From Paramecium sonneborni (Eukaryota; Ciliophora; Oligohymenophorea; Peniculida; Parameciidae): a stretch of DNA of 64,000 nucleotides. The notes beneath the pieces are model-generated. The model was not told the origin of the DNA, ran no database searches, and saw only the letters and a program-made list of their open reading frames with translations. A program made the position numbers and the translations under genes. The stretch covers positions 644,516-708,515 of the forward strand of contig CAJJDN010000013.1 in NCBI GenBank assembly GCA_905182985.1. Direction: 5' to 3'. Shown here one piece after another: positions 36,118-48,298 of the stretch. The stretch's first letter is position 1, and every line of letters begins with the position of its first letter.

Positions 36118-36381
36118 TCAATTACTAATAAATTGATATTTAAGACTATTTTCTTTAAAATAATTAATATTAATGTTATTATTATTATTATTATTGTTAA
36201 TTAGTAGTTTGTTCTTGTTTCTGAGTTTTTTATTTTTTATTAACACAAAATTTTAGTCAAAGTGTTTTTTATACCAATTACGTTTGTATTTTTCTAAGTT
36301 AATTGGAGTTGGAAAAATATTAGAAAGATAATGCTGAAAGTCTTGATTTCCCTCAAAATCGAATTTACCATATGCTTCCAT
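36118..36381 (-). CDS. small conserved-looking protein, 87 aa
   Basis: An uninterrupted frame starts MEAYGKFDFEGNQDFQHYL and continues with FPTPINLEKYKRNWYKKHFD, a basic-aromatic pattern that looks selected, then becomes Lys/Asn-rich with a run of eight Asn codons near 36180-36203. I do not recognise the family. The low-complexity C-terminal part makes the exact end less certain than the start. Confidence 0.5.
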
Positions 36382-36706
36382 AATTAAATATAATTAAAAA
36401 AAAGATATAATGAATAAAATAATTTATAGCAATTTTTGAATTTCCAAATTATTAAAGGAACCTAAAAAAAGAACAAGTATTTATAAGATTATGTAACATC
36501 CATGGATTTAGAGATATGAAAAAGAAAGCACAATCTTTAAAGAGAATTACTGAATTCTATGGTTAAATTGTTAAAATGATTGGTTAGATTGGTATCCATA
36601 AATTATACTATCAAGTAATATCTAATTTATTTAAACATTATTTAAAATTAATTATAAATCTATATTAATGATTGAAAAATGAATCTCATTCTATCAAGAT
36701 CTACAG
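36382..36706. other. unresolved gap with competing short ORFs
   Basis: On the + strand a frame reads MKKKAQSLKRITEFYG from about 36519, and on the - strand a frame reads MDTNLTNHFNNLTIEF from about 36600. Neither has a recognisable family or a clear intron structure, so I call neither. Confidence 0.35.
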
Positions 36707-37839
36707 TCAAACCTGCAATGATTTTATATTTGATTTTTATTTATTTATACATTTTTATTGTGAATTTCGTTAATAAGAGAAAGAAGGAGAAGATGCCTTT
36801 TTATTTTAAGATGAAATTATACAACCTTTTTATTTACATTTAAGATTTATCGTTAAATTATATTAGCTTAATGGTTAAGACTTTTAAAATCTTGAATTGG
36901 AATTTTATTCTTAATTTTTTCTTTATCTATTCAATCCTCTATCCAAAATTTCTATATCTTTTTTGATTTTGCTAGAAATATTAGATTTATATTCTTAAAT
37001 GGTAGAAATAGAAAGTGATCTATCCTAATTAGATTTACTTTCATTAGTTTAAGTATAGATTCTCTTGTTAGAATTACTGTGATTATTTTTTAATAACCCA
37101 TAATATAATTAATCTTCACAATTTATATTCTTTTATTATAAAGATTCTTATTTCATATAATGGTTATCTTCAGCTATATCATTTAAAAATAGCTACCTCA
37201 AGTTTTTAATTAATGCCTTTTTATTTTAATTTGGTGATTATAATTTTTCTTTACTAATACCTGTAAATATTAATTAATTTTAATCTTCTTCTGATATATA
37301 GATTTTTAAACAAAGTTTATCTGATTCCAATTTCTCAATCATTTTAAAATTTCTCTTCATTTTTGGTTCTATTTTTGGAATTTGTGATAATTGCTATGGA
37401 ATATCAATTACACTATTCTTCTATTTTAACATTTTAAAGTTTCCAGTTGAAAACATTCTATCAAAATTTGGGCTTTCACTTAATTTGCGATCAGTTATCA
37501 ATCCAATTTCTAATCTTTTTTTATCTACTTTGCAACTTGTTCTCAAAGATGAATTAGGAAGTCCAGGAGAGTTTATCCTTTTGTATGAAAGTAATTCTTT
37601 GTTTCCTCCTATACTTTATTGATTTTTTATTGGATTTCTTTTCTATTGACAAACTTGATCCATTTTACTAAATAAATTCGTTAATAATTAATGGATTAAG
37701 ATGTATTTAATTTCTAAACACTTGAATCTATATTCAATAGAATTGGAGCTTCTAATTGTAAATTTTTAACATTTATAATAGATTAGTAACTGGCACTTTT
37801 TGATAAAAGGCTTTTTCTTGATACATAATCATCTGACAT
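36707..37839 (-). CDS. Ser/Asn/Lys-rich unknown protein, 368 aa
   Basis: A 26-nt intron at 37643-37668 gives 369 codons. The protein starts MSDDYVSRKSLLSKSASYQS and is rich in Ser, Asn, Lys and Gln along its whole length, with many potential phosphorylation sites (for example SPGLPNSSLRTS). It shows no domain, membrane segment or signal peptide. It is probably largely disordered. Divergent from the RecA-fold gene immediately to its right. Confidence 0.75.
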
Positions 37840-37840
37840 T

Positions 37841-38578
37841 TTATATTAAGAGAAAGATTATTTATATCATCTTGTTACTAAAAAAAAGAATTTAGAAATC
37901 AATCAATTATAAAAACCAGCAATCCCTATACAATTAGAATTCACAAAATTTAAATAATTAAATGATTACTTATAACCTACTGCATGGTCTTTAGAAATAA
38001 TTGGTCCAAGTTTAAGTTTTAAATCTCAAATATTAAGAGATATGGCTGAAACAATGTCTTAAAAAAATATATAAATTCTTTATGTAAGTATTCATGAAGA
38101 GTATTCAAACTCAAAATTTAAAGTACTTAAAATGAAATAACCAAAAGAATTATTTATTTTACTTTCTATTTTGATAGAAAGTTAAGAATAGCGTATTTAA
38201 TCATCTATTACTTTAGATTATAATATAATAATAATTGATGGATTAAGTTCTCTATTATATTAAACAGCCTAAATGAATGTGATCGAAAATCAATTATATG
38301 AAATTTAATAACTTTTAGCTTTACTAAAAGAAAAAAAAGGTGTATAAGTTGTCATATCATCAATTGCAAAAATGAGAGAAAATTACACCAGCTATAATTA
38401 AAACTCAGATTGTAATATTCGATTTTATGATTTTTAGAATTTATCATTTAAGATAAAATATTTTAAAAAACAATTTTAAATAGTCCTTGGTAATGCATTT
38501 GGTAAGCCTAACTAAGTATTTAGAGATTTGTTGAAACTAAATAGGATTACAATGAAAATGCAAATAAAAATACTCTGA
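37841..38578 (+). CDS. RecA-fold (RAD51-paralogue-like) protein, start not found
   Basis: The frame reads KFKQLNDYLQPTAWSLEIIG, then PSLSFKSQILRDMAETM where RecA/RAD51 proteins have GPPGSGKTQL, then a Walker B-like strand (YNIIIIDGLSSLLY) and VQVVISSIAKMREN. This is the order of the RAD51/RAD55/XRCC2 core. The Walker A is degenerate: the GKT is replaced by FKS, keeping only the Lys. The frame is open from the neighbouring gene boundary, yet no ATG lies in any frame between 37710 and 37960. An in-frame ATG first appears at 38041, after the Walker A region. It may lack a first exon I cannot see, or be a pseudogene. No introns. Confidence 0.55.
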
Positions 38579-38783
38579 AATTATAATATTTTTGCTTTTT
38601 TGATGGTATCATAAAACCAGAGATTGGGATTCAAATTTGATTAATTAAAATTTATTGCATTTTTAAATCATTGCGTTTATTTTTAGAAATTAGTAATTGA
38701 AAAAAAAGTATATTCAATATAAAATGTCAGCCTAATAATTATTGTATTATTTATTAATAATTTATTTATTTATTAAATTATAA

Positions 38784-39673
38784 TCATTTTTTACATTAAA
38801 TAATCCTATGTTTAACTTTCATCGAATCTATAATTTTCACAAGATCTCTATTATTAAATTTTTAAGAATCTTTTTAAATTTTTTTAATCGAATCTTTGTG
38901 AAAATTACTATATGGTACTAAACTAGATTAATAATGAGAGTGAGTTTGAGGTGAAAATGAAGTTTAGGTAATTGATTTTGTATTAGTTGATTAAAATGAC
39001 TTTCTATTTAAATAACTTAGAGGTTTAAGGTAAATTTCTGATTTTTAATTCGAATCTTTTAACATTTTTGTCATATATTAAGATATTTAACTTCTTCTTG
39101 GTTCTTTTCCATGACTTTAAATTAAATGAGTTAGAGCATCATCATTCTCAGGTGTTGTTTTTATTCTTTGATTATTGAATATATATTTACCTTTAAGATT
39201 AATGTGATTATGGAACTAAAATAATTGGTTATGGTTGTATATAGGCTGGACCTAATTATTATGGTTTTTTCATAGTTGTCAAATTACGAACCGCCTTTAG
39301 GATATGCATTCTCTTTCTAAACTTTTTTATTGCCTCCATTTTATAGGTTAGGATAAAAATTATTGCATTAATTACAGCTTTAAATCTCCTTAATATTCTT
39401 TTTCTTTTCTACCATCTTTAATTTTAATAATTCATACCTTGATTCATTAAAAGGATATAGCTTTTTTATCATCTCAAAATATTTACTACCTTTTCCACAT
39501 TCAGAACAATTACAACTTTAATTTAATTTCAGATACTCCTTCTCTAACATTTCTTTATTCTGATATAACAAAGTTCTTTTCTTTTGAAACTTTAAATCTT
39601 TTTAATTAACTTTTATAGTTCTAACATGCTTTAATTCATAAAAATCAAGTGGAGATAGGGAACTTTCAGACAT
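38784..39673 (-). CDS. unknown protein with Cys motifs, 278 aa
   Basis: Introns at 39295-39322 and 39166-39190 (28 and 25 nt) give 279 codons. Two cysteine groups (CNCSEC near residue 48 and CNQC near residue 92) could together bind zinc. The region between is Lys-rich helix. The second half is Ser/Thr/Gln-rich with SP and TP sites (TTPENDDAL, TSFSPQTHSHYQS). No family recognised. Confidence 0.75.
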
Positions 39674-39896
39674 TTTATTTAATAAATTAAATCTCTATGT
39701 ATAAGACCGCAAGTCTCATTAATAATATAAATAATTGATTTATAATTTACTATGCATTTCTTAGAAAATATTTTCATAGTCTTACTTATATATAAATTCC
39801 TTGTTTAATTCTTATATAATTAATGTATATATATATAATGAATGAATTTGTTCATTAAATCTAAAATCATTTAATTAAAAATTAACAAACAAAACT

Positions 39897-40134
39897 ATGG
39901 ATTCCACTAAAGAAAGAGTTGAAGGAACTAGAGCTACTGTTATTGAAATTATTGGTAGAACAGGTAATAAAATTTATAATAATTTGTATAGGATCTAGAG
40001 GTGGTATTACATAAGTTAAAGTTTAATTGGTTGGATAATAAAGAACATTAATTAGAAATGTTATGGGTCCAGTTAGAAAGGGAGACACTCTAGAGCTTAT
40101 GGAATGTGAAAGAGAAGCTAGAAGATTAAGATGA
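39897..40134 (+). CDS. RPS28: ribosomal protein eS28
   Basis: A 28-nt intron at 39964-39991 gives 69 aa. The protein carries the eS28 hallmarks [35 protein letters not shown] and the C-terminus [10 protein letters not shown]. It is a component of the small ribosomal subunit head. Length equals the usual 65-70 residues and all conserved blocks are intact. Gene-level confidence is very high. This product also proves that TAA is read as Gln, since conserved glutamine positions are TAA. Confidence 0.98.
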
Positions 40135-41847
40135 TTGGATGAATTATGTACATTAAAATTGCAAATTAAATCGTTATTGCTACCTATACTTATTCATCAT
40201 AATTAATACTTTTATCACTTTTTAAATTCTCAATACCTTACAAAACAATATTATAATCAAAACACTATTTTTTTATTTTTTTGTTTAGTTACTCTAATTT
40301 TGTAATTCTCTTCTTCTTTATCATCTTATAAAAATCAAATTTATCATTTTTCCACCATCAGTGATATACTATAATTTATTAAATTAGACAATTTCATTTT
40401 TATAAAACAATACTAATTACAATTATGATGTTTATGAAAATTATTTGAATTAATAAATATATCATATAAAATTATAAATTAAGATTGATTCCAATTCATC
40501 CTTTTTTATATAAATTATTATTTTCCTTTATTGTTATTTTGAATGTTCAAAAATAAATAATTTTTATTTTTGATAATCATAAATAATTTCTAAGATCCCT
40601 ACAAATTATTTCATTATAAAATAATCAATTATCAGCTAATTCATTTGAAAAATTATGAAAATCAATTTAATTTTTAAGATCAAGACTTCTTTAAGTAAAA
40701 TTATTTTATTTCTGGAATTATTTTTGAAAATTAACTGTAAATTATTGTTTCTTTAATTCATCCTCTTATCCTTAAATTTTCTTGGTATACATTATATAGC
40801 AATAATTCATATAATATCAAGTTTGAAAATTTCTTTTATTTTTGCTCATTTTAATTAATTAATAGTTTATTTTTTATTACATAAATCACGATTCTAAAGC
40901 CATTTATAAGATATAATAATTAAAACAAGGTAATTCCTATAATTTATTAATTAATTAAATAATGTTTATCAAAGATGAATGGATCTTTTAAAATTTATCT
41001 TTAAACTAAAAATTAATTTTAATACATCAACTTTTATTATTCATACAGATATGGAAGATATCAGTATTTATAATAAATTCCTGCTATTTTTAACAAATAA
41101 CCCTTTTATTTCTTGATCCATCTATAATTAAAAATACAATAGCTTAGTAAAATTCTCAATTATAAAATTCAGATGTTATTTTTTTTCAGTATATCCAATT
41201 TGGTTAGTTGTTTCTTTTCTAATGAATTGATAATATTAATTAAATAATATCAAATAGCTTTCATTTACTGTTCATAGCATATTCTAGAATAATTATTAAT
41301 TTGCAAGCCATAGGCTTATGAAAAAAGAAAAAAAATAAAATTGATTACATTTATATTTATATTTATGTTTAATGAACTATCAAGTAGTAAAACACTTTAA
41401 ATATATAAACAAGATCATTTTTATTTAGTTTTTCTAATATTTTTAAAAATTTTCTTTCTAAACTCTGCATCATCTACTATCAATAGATCAATTGCTAGGA
41501 AATCTTGAAATGGTATCTTAAACGTTATATATTTAGCAGAAAAATTAAGAAGATAAAGATTAAGCAGTTTAAATTGATGAGGATTGTAAGTGGAATAATT
41601 AATGTTGTATTGAATTATAGACTTTCAAAAGATATATGAAAACATTGTATTTTTTGTTTATAATACTCTTCTTTTTATGAATATAAAAGAATATTTTCAA
41701 TCGTATTGATAACTATAAACTATTCTATAATTTGATGGGGGTTCGTGTTGATGTGAACAAACTCTTTGATTTATTTTTTTATTGAATTAATTCAGATAAA
41801 TCTCAATACTCTTTTAATTGGTTCTCAATACTTATAATATTTAATAA
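40135..41847. other. long gene-free stretch (1.7 kb)
   Basis: The longest gap in the window. It is extremely AT-rich with homopolymer runs. Only short frames occur, such as MDLLKFIFKLKINF at about 40978. No tRNA, rRNA or conserved RNA element is recognised. Confidence 0.45.
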
Positions 41848-42813
41848 ATGTCTCACTCATTTAGTAGAATCGTTGTTTCAATACTCACTTTGAATTCACT
41901 ATTACAAATATATGAAAATCAACCCATTGAATTTAATGATTCTAACTTGATGATGTAACATCCTTAATTAACTTCATTAATCCCTACCAATCAAGTATTT
42001 GATTCTGATATCAATTTAGATGATTAATTTGACTGTTGGAATATCAACATTTTTATTAATAGATTGGAAGAACAAACTTTATACAATTACTTCAATATTC
42101 TTTGGAATATCAGTTATAATGTAAAATATCAAGTAATATTTCTAATTTATACAAGTATTCTACTTCCAAAAACAATAAACATAATACAAATTTATTTGTA
42201 GTTACTAATTATCATAAACCATATATTCAATTCAACAAAATAACTATATTAGTGTATTAAATCCTTAGAAATTAATGAAACTGCAATAGAATTTCAATAA
42301 AACACATAGTCTAAGAGAAAATTTACTAAGACTTCTAAGAAAGCTGAAAAATAAAAATTAAAACAACTAAATACTTAAATGAATGAAAATGAGGCTAAAA
42401 TTGTAAAGGACGAAATGTAGGTAGAAGCCTTCTAAGTAAAAAATGAATAAAAATAAGAATAATTAAATAAAATTATTCAAGAATAGCATATTAGTGAAGC
42501 TGAAGTAGAAACTGAGAATTAATGTGAAATCAATCATTCAGATCTTTCACAGATATCATCAATTAAAGAAGAATAAAGTATAGTATTATTATAATTAGAA
42601 CTTTAAATATAATTGAAATTCAATGGCAAAAATGAATAATTTTGTTGTTCTTTCGATACCTTTGATACAATCTCTACAATACTTTCGGGTTCATTTACAG
42701 ATAAACAAATAATATAAATAAAAATTCACATACTTCTTAATTTCTATGATGAAAATTAAGATTGTAGTTGTAGGTTTTGGTGCATCAAGAAATTATTAGC
42801 ATTTTAATTTTGA
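41848..42813 (+). CDS. predicted protein, C-terminal half coiled coil
   Basis: The frame from ATG 41848 is open for 321 codons. The C-terminal part is clearly coding-like: NETAIEFQQNTQSKRKFTKT followed by a Lys/Glu/Gln coiled coil (KAEKQKLKQLNTQMNENEAK). The N-terminal part (MSHSFSRIVVSILTLNSLL) is hydrophobic and could be a signal anchor. Possible introns at 42133-42155 and near 42579 would change local frame or length, so the exact structure is uncertain. No family recognised. Confidence 0.55.
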
Positions 42814-42931
42814 ATATAGATTTTATTAAAATTTTATATATATATTTTATAATAATTGATTTTTAAGATTTTATTTTTAATTATGTAAGGCTTCTTTATT
42901 CTTTAAATATTTAAGTTCTTTTATAATTTAT

Positions 42932-43648
42932 ATGAATATTAAAGCAAAAATTATTAATACAGAAAATTTAAATTAATAATTTCAAAACTAAAATATTAAA
43001 TTATCAGGATAGCAGCTACTTTCATCTGAATATTAATATTAGTTAGTATTAGAAGATGATCTTACTTTGATTTTTCTTGATTACTATTCAGACAACTTTG
43101 ATTATGTTTATTTAGAAATATTAGAATTAGAATACCTTCCTATATAAAATAATAAAAATTAAATACGAGCATTTTAAGAAATATTTCTGCTATATTGTTT
43201 AAATTCAGAATTATGTTTTAATTATAGTTTTTTATTGTATGAAGTTTTAGCTGATTAAATCCTATCAAAAAGTTTCTATCATGATTATTAATACTTACGA
43301 CATTTTCATAATCTATTGATCCATATTGATTTCTTTTAATGGATAGTCTGCTTAAATTCAGTTTAAATTTCTATTTCATTTTTTACTTATTTAATTCTCC
43401 TTATTTTAAGTCAATACTAACAATCTTGTCTATAAGTATAGAATTGTTTTTATTAATATCTTATTACCTCTAAATCATAAATAAATAATAATAGCACATA
43501 CTCATATTTATTTTAATGTCTAGAGGTAACTGAAGAAAAATAAGGTTTGAAAGGAGTATTTGTTTTTACAATAGATTTTGCATTTCTAACACTGTATAAG
43601 TGTTAATCATAGGACTGTAATACTTTAATAATTAATACCTTTATTTGA
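42932..43648 (+). CDS. predicted protein, 238 aa, possible membrane segment
   Basis: An intronless frame of 239 codons starting MNIKAKIINTENLNQQF. It contains a Leu/Tyr/Asp-rich region (LEDDLTLIFLDYYSDNFDY) and one hydrophobic stretch (VQISISFFTYLILLILS) that may span a membrane. The amino-acid make-up is plausible but there is no recognised domain, so coding status rests on the unusually long TGA-free frame. Confidence 0.5.
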
Positions 43649-43813
43649 GATTTAATATAACAAATCTTACTAGCCGGAGTGAAGTTCCACATTTTATATA
43701 ATTTTATTATAGCTAAATAATAAAAATATTTATAGTATAATAATAAATATTATGAGAATATATAGGTAATAGATATTCATATGAATAAATAGAACAAAAT
43801 ACATAAGTTTAAA

Positions 43814-45025
43814 TCATATTACATTTTAAAATAATAGATCTTTAATATCATACAAGGAATCAAAATGTTAATTTTGTTGTTCTAAACTTTTTTTCATCAT
43901 AAGTAGTGTATCATTTATCATATTTTTTTCTTTAAGTTCACCTAATTTTTGTTCTTCTTGAGTTTATTGTGTTTATTGAGTATCTTGTTAGTTATTTTAA
44001 ATAATTTATTCATCATTTAATTTAATCTAATCATTATTAGAATGAGCAATAATTTATGTTTATTAAATAGGTAATTCAAATTTAGTTTGATTTTCTATTT
44101 TACTATTAATTGCAATATTAGATTCTTAATGTTTTTAATCATTTAAAATGTTATCGATAATGAATTTATCATTTTATTAATGTTAATCATCTTGAATATC
44201 TAGAGTTTATTATTTAGTTTATAAAGCTAATTATCCTTAGGCTTCAGTAATTTAAATAGAATCTAAAACTTTTTTTGGTAATTCTACTTTGACACCTCTT
44301 TTTTCAAGTTAACCACTTAATTTGGCAATGATAAAATGGAATCTATTTTCAATAGACTCTTCTTAAATGCTTAGATCAGAAGCAATATCACCAAATTTAA
44401 GTGAATTAAAAAAATTAGAAATAATTCTAGTATCTCTTTCAATATCCCAGAAAATAGTAGGAGTTTATTATTAGATATAAGCAATTTCAGACCATCTTTT
44501 TAATAATGAAGGTCTATCTCTATGAGGAAATCTTTATTAAATTTTAACCCAATTTCCTTTATGTTTTCTATAAGAGAATATTAAAAGTGAATCTTCTTTA
44601 GGTGTCCATGTTAAATCTACTTCTTCTTCCTCATCTTCAAATTCATCTGGTTCTCTAATCATAGTATACCTTCTTGAACATTCAATATGATCCTTAGTTT
44701 TAATCTTATCAGAAATTAGTTTCCAATCTTCTGTTTTAAATCGTTCAACCAATTATAATAAAAGAACATCTTCACCTATAGTCCAATAAGAATTTATCTT
44801 CTTTTTTTCTATTCTATGATCAAAATCTTTTCCATTCATTAATGGATATTTAGGATTGAGTTTATCTTATATACTTAAAAATTATTTTCCATATTTATCA
44901 TCTAACATAGAGCTTGTTTACTTATAAGGATTAAAACGATCATTTCCTTCTTTTCTTTATTTGTTGTTAAAAGACTATATGAAATTATTTACTTCATAGT
45001 CATCTGAATCTGAATCACTCATCAT
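43814..45025 (-). CDS. Myb/SANT-domain protein, 403 aa
   Basis: An intronless frame of 404 codons. An acidic, Ser/Asp-rich start (MMSDSDSDDYEVNNF) precedes two clear SANT/Myb repeats: SYWTIGEDVLLLQLVERF (with SRRYTMI) and LTWTPKEDSLLIFSYRKHKG followed by NWVKIQQRFPHRDRPSLLKR. A third, weaker helical unit follows. The C-terminal third is Gln-rich with a short coiled coil. The tryptophan-like periodic residues of each repeat are present. A DNA-binding or chromatin role follows from the family; targets are unknown. Two adjacent ATGs start the frame and I use the first. Confidence 0.88.
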
Positions 45026-45138
45026 TTGTCTAAAAATATTTATGGTTCCATTTAACAAAAAAATACAAACTTAATAATAGACAAATAATATCTGGATTTC
45101 TATAAAATGTTATAAAAAATATATAAAAATTTAATAAA

Positions 45139-46100
45139 TCATAATATTTATGATTAATTCAAATATTTTAAAATTCTGTTTAGCAATTCATATCCTAAAA
45201 TATAATTACCAGAATTCCACATAAAACTCAAAAAAGGTAATGCTAAATACCATGGTTTATCATCAACTATTGTTAAAAATTTAAAAGGAATGTCTTTCCA
45301 TAATTATCTTGATAAATTTAAATTTAAATATATTTCTTCCTTTTATCCCTTTAATAAAATTGATTTAGGTGTCAATAACCTATTAAAATACATTTATAAA
45401 TTATACCTAGAAACTATTGTCAGAATTGTACCCATACCTATACTTATTTACCATGCTGTAATTGGAATTACTTTTTAATTCCTTAAAAAATATAAACATA
45501 GTGGTAAAAAAAATATATGATGAAAAGAGGTTAACAATCTCAATTTTGTTGTTGATGGCCATGTTAAATATCTATTTAATTTATATTTTTCAATTACTTT
45601 GCCACTCCTATTGGCCATATTCTAAATAAAAAAAAAGCTAATAAGTCAACATACCATAAAACTTAATCAATTGAAACAAGTATCATACTTGAAGCTAATA
45701 TTAATGGTTTATTTCTAATTATTTATTATTTTTACTTCCAAAATGCATATGCAGAACTAATTAAACTTAAATTACAAGCCCACATTAATTCATAAAATAT
45801 TGTGAATTTTGCCTAACCAAATCTTGCAAAAATAATTAGAAAAACATAAAATAGAAATCCTATTGCAATTATGTTTCTTGATGTTTATGATACTTAAAAC
45901 TAATTTTAAATTTAAATTACATCTTCAATAGTTTGATCTGTGTAATTATTTTCTAATTTTATGCTTCCATACATATAACCAAGAGTGCTTATCATAAAGC
46001 ATAATAATGGATGTAAAACTTAACCATATTTTGGATCCTTATAATTTGAATGTGAAAATAAAAACTGACTGATGAATCTCAATGTTGAAATAGCAGCCAT
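45139..46100 (-). CDS. polytopic membrane protein, 311 aa
   Basis: A 26-nt intron at 45572-45597 joins two exons into 312 codons. Several hydrophobic helices are visible: LLCFMISTLGYMYGS, IIAIGFLFYVFLIIFARF, LLAFFLFRIW, then FFLPLCLYFL and LALPFLSFMWNSG. Conserved-looking turns (WPIGVAKYLTWPSTTKLR, HSNYKDPKYGQVLHPLL) suggest a defined family. The pattern resembles peroxisomal or reticulon-like polytopic proteins only loosely and I do not assign it. The start could lie further upstream if an additional exon exists. Confidence 0.75.
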
Positions 46101-46996
46101 TAAATTAATTATTATCTAAAAATAAATTAATATTCTTTATTCTATTTATCCATTATATTTTTATGGTATAACCAAAAAAATTGATAGTTTCTATCTCTTT
46201 AACTTCCTCATAAATCCTTAAAATTATTATAATCATTACTTCATTGTAATTCAATATTTTACAAACATGTAAAATATGTAAATAACGTTATTTTATAAAA
46301 ATTACATAATAATAAAATAAAATTAAAACTAAATTCCCTTAGTTGCTAGATCACAAAGTAAAAGAAACAATTGAATTTCACTTTTTTCCTATAGATTCGA
46401 ATATTCAAAGAATGTTAAATCTGTTCTAATGTAAAAAGAGAAAAATTTGTGTTATAACTCAATTTCAAATAATTTATTAAATGTTCCACTGATATTTATA
46501 TTTTCAAATACATGAATAAATTAGAATAACAAAGATTATTAAGATGTCGAACAGAGTAAATGTGTTATACTATTTGCAGATAATTTGATTGTGGATAAAA
46601 AGAGGTATTAATTATCAATTGCTAAAAGGAGGAGAATTTATTGATAAATAATTGATTATATGAATCCTTTATTTAAATACTAATAATTCCTTTAACATAA
46701 AATAAGTAAAAAAATTTAAATAATTTAAAGGATACTTTGACTTTAAGGTGATACAATTGAATATTGATGTTACAATAAAGTATTTAGAAAAGAGTTTGGT
46801 CTAAACTTGATATTAGTTTTAACTCAACTTTTACTAAGTTATTTTTAAAAATTATTGATCTTTGATTAAAGGTATTATTTATTATTTTTAAAGAGAGAAT
46901 ATTTATGAATTGAAATATTATATTAATGTTTTCTAGTAATTAATGTTAATAGAAGGTCTTGTTGATTGTTTTTTGAATTAATATTAAATAAATTTA
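46101..46996. other. gap without supported gene (0.9 kb)
   Basis: Between the membrane protein (-) and the Myb gene (+), so both promoters lie here. Short frames such as MSNRVNVLYYLQ (about 46541) occur but none extends. The 5' part might hold a first exon of the membrane protein gene. Confidence 0.45.
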
Positions 46997-48297
46997 ATGG
47001 ATCAGGTCCAATCTTTTTAACCAAATAATTAAGATTCAGCTCAGCAAGGTCAACTCAATAAATGTGATAACAATTAACTTTAAAAAAATGGTAGTTAAAC
47101 GAGAAGAGCTTGGAGTTTAAAAGAAGACAATTAACTCAAATAAGCCATAAAAATACATAGTACTAATTGGCTATTGGTTGCCTCAGCATTACAAAACCGT
47201 AATCCTTCTTAATGTGCTTAGAGATGGAAAAGAATAAAGCCTTATAATGTATGAGTTTAGTGTATATTCTAAGTATAATATTCGTAAGCCATGGACAAGT
47301 AAAGAAGATTAGCTACTTTTGAGATTAGTACAAGTACATAAGAAAAACTGGGTATAAATAGCCAAATGTATACCTAATCGTACTAGTAAATAAGTCAGAG
47401 AAAGATTTGTAAATAAATTGAATCCTGACATAAATTAAGAACCTTTTACAAAAGAGGAAGATATGATAATAGTAGAAGGATACAAGAATTTCGGGTCTAA
47501 ATGGTGCAAAATATCTAAATTACTTAAAGGAAGGCCTGTATTAATTAATTATTATTTTTAAGGAAAACATAATAAAAAATAGATATTATTCATATATTCG
47601 AAAGCGTTATTTTAATATTGAAAATCCATATTACGTTGTTCCATAACCAAATTATGAGTTATAATAGTCAATTTAAATGGAGAATATAAATAACAAATCA
47701 AAAAAATCAACAAAAATAACTATTGACAAACTCAAAATACGAAAAAGATTAATAGTATTATCTGAATTTATTAAAAAACTAGTCTAATAAGGATAAAAAT
47801 GAAAATAGAATAAAAAATGATGATAAAAAATAAGAGAAATAGTTAGATTAGGAAAAAGTTAAGTTATAGATGGTTACATTAGAACAAAATGATCAAATAA
47901 ATAATAAAGAAGATTTTAGTATAATAAATTAAATAAAATAGACATACAATAAGACTAAGATTAATAAGGAAATCAATAGAATAAATAAGTGATAAAAGAA
48001 GAAATTTCGAACTATTAAAGTTAAGTGAAACAAGAAGCAGAATAGGATTAAGTTGAAAAGTTGGAATAATTATAAGAAAGTTTAAACATTTCACAAAGTG
48101 GCTATGGGCATTTTCCATTATTTTATAATGCCGTTTAGCCATATAAAATGATCTATATACTTCCATAATAGTTGCCTATGTAAATCATACCTCATTATTA
48201 CATAAATACCCCATTTTTATAATTTGGTGTATCAAGTTAGGAAACTTTGCTTTCAAAATCTTAAGAAATACAATAAAAAAGTCAACAATTATAATGA
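46997..48297 (+). CDS. three-repeat Myb protein, 399 aa
   Basis: Introns at 47250-47274, 47538-47562, 47755-47782 and 47919-47941 (25, 25, 28 and 23 nt) give 400 codons. Three consecutive Myb repeats follow a Gln-rich start: RAWSLKEDNQLKQAIKIHST with NWLLVASALQNRNPSQCAQR, then KPWTSKEDQLLLRLVQVHKK with NWVQIAKCIPNRTSKQVRER, then EPFTKEEDMIIVEGYKNFGS with KWCKISKLLKGRPENIIKNR. This is the R1R2R3 architecture of c-Myb/MYB3R transcription factors. The C-terminal half is Gln-rich with a hydrophobic Tyr/Pro patch. Target genes are unknown. Confidence 0.92.
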
Positions 48298-48298
48298 A

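Noticed and set aside
43648..43700. Locally GC-richer stretch with GTTCCACA, considered as a tRNA or H/ACA RNA
   Set aside because: No acceptor stem, A box or paired hairpins could be drawn around it; one short motif is not enough.
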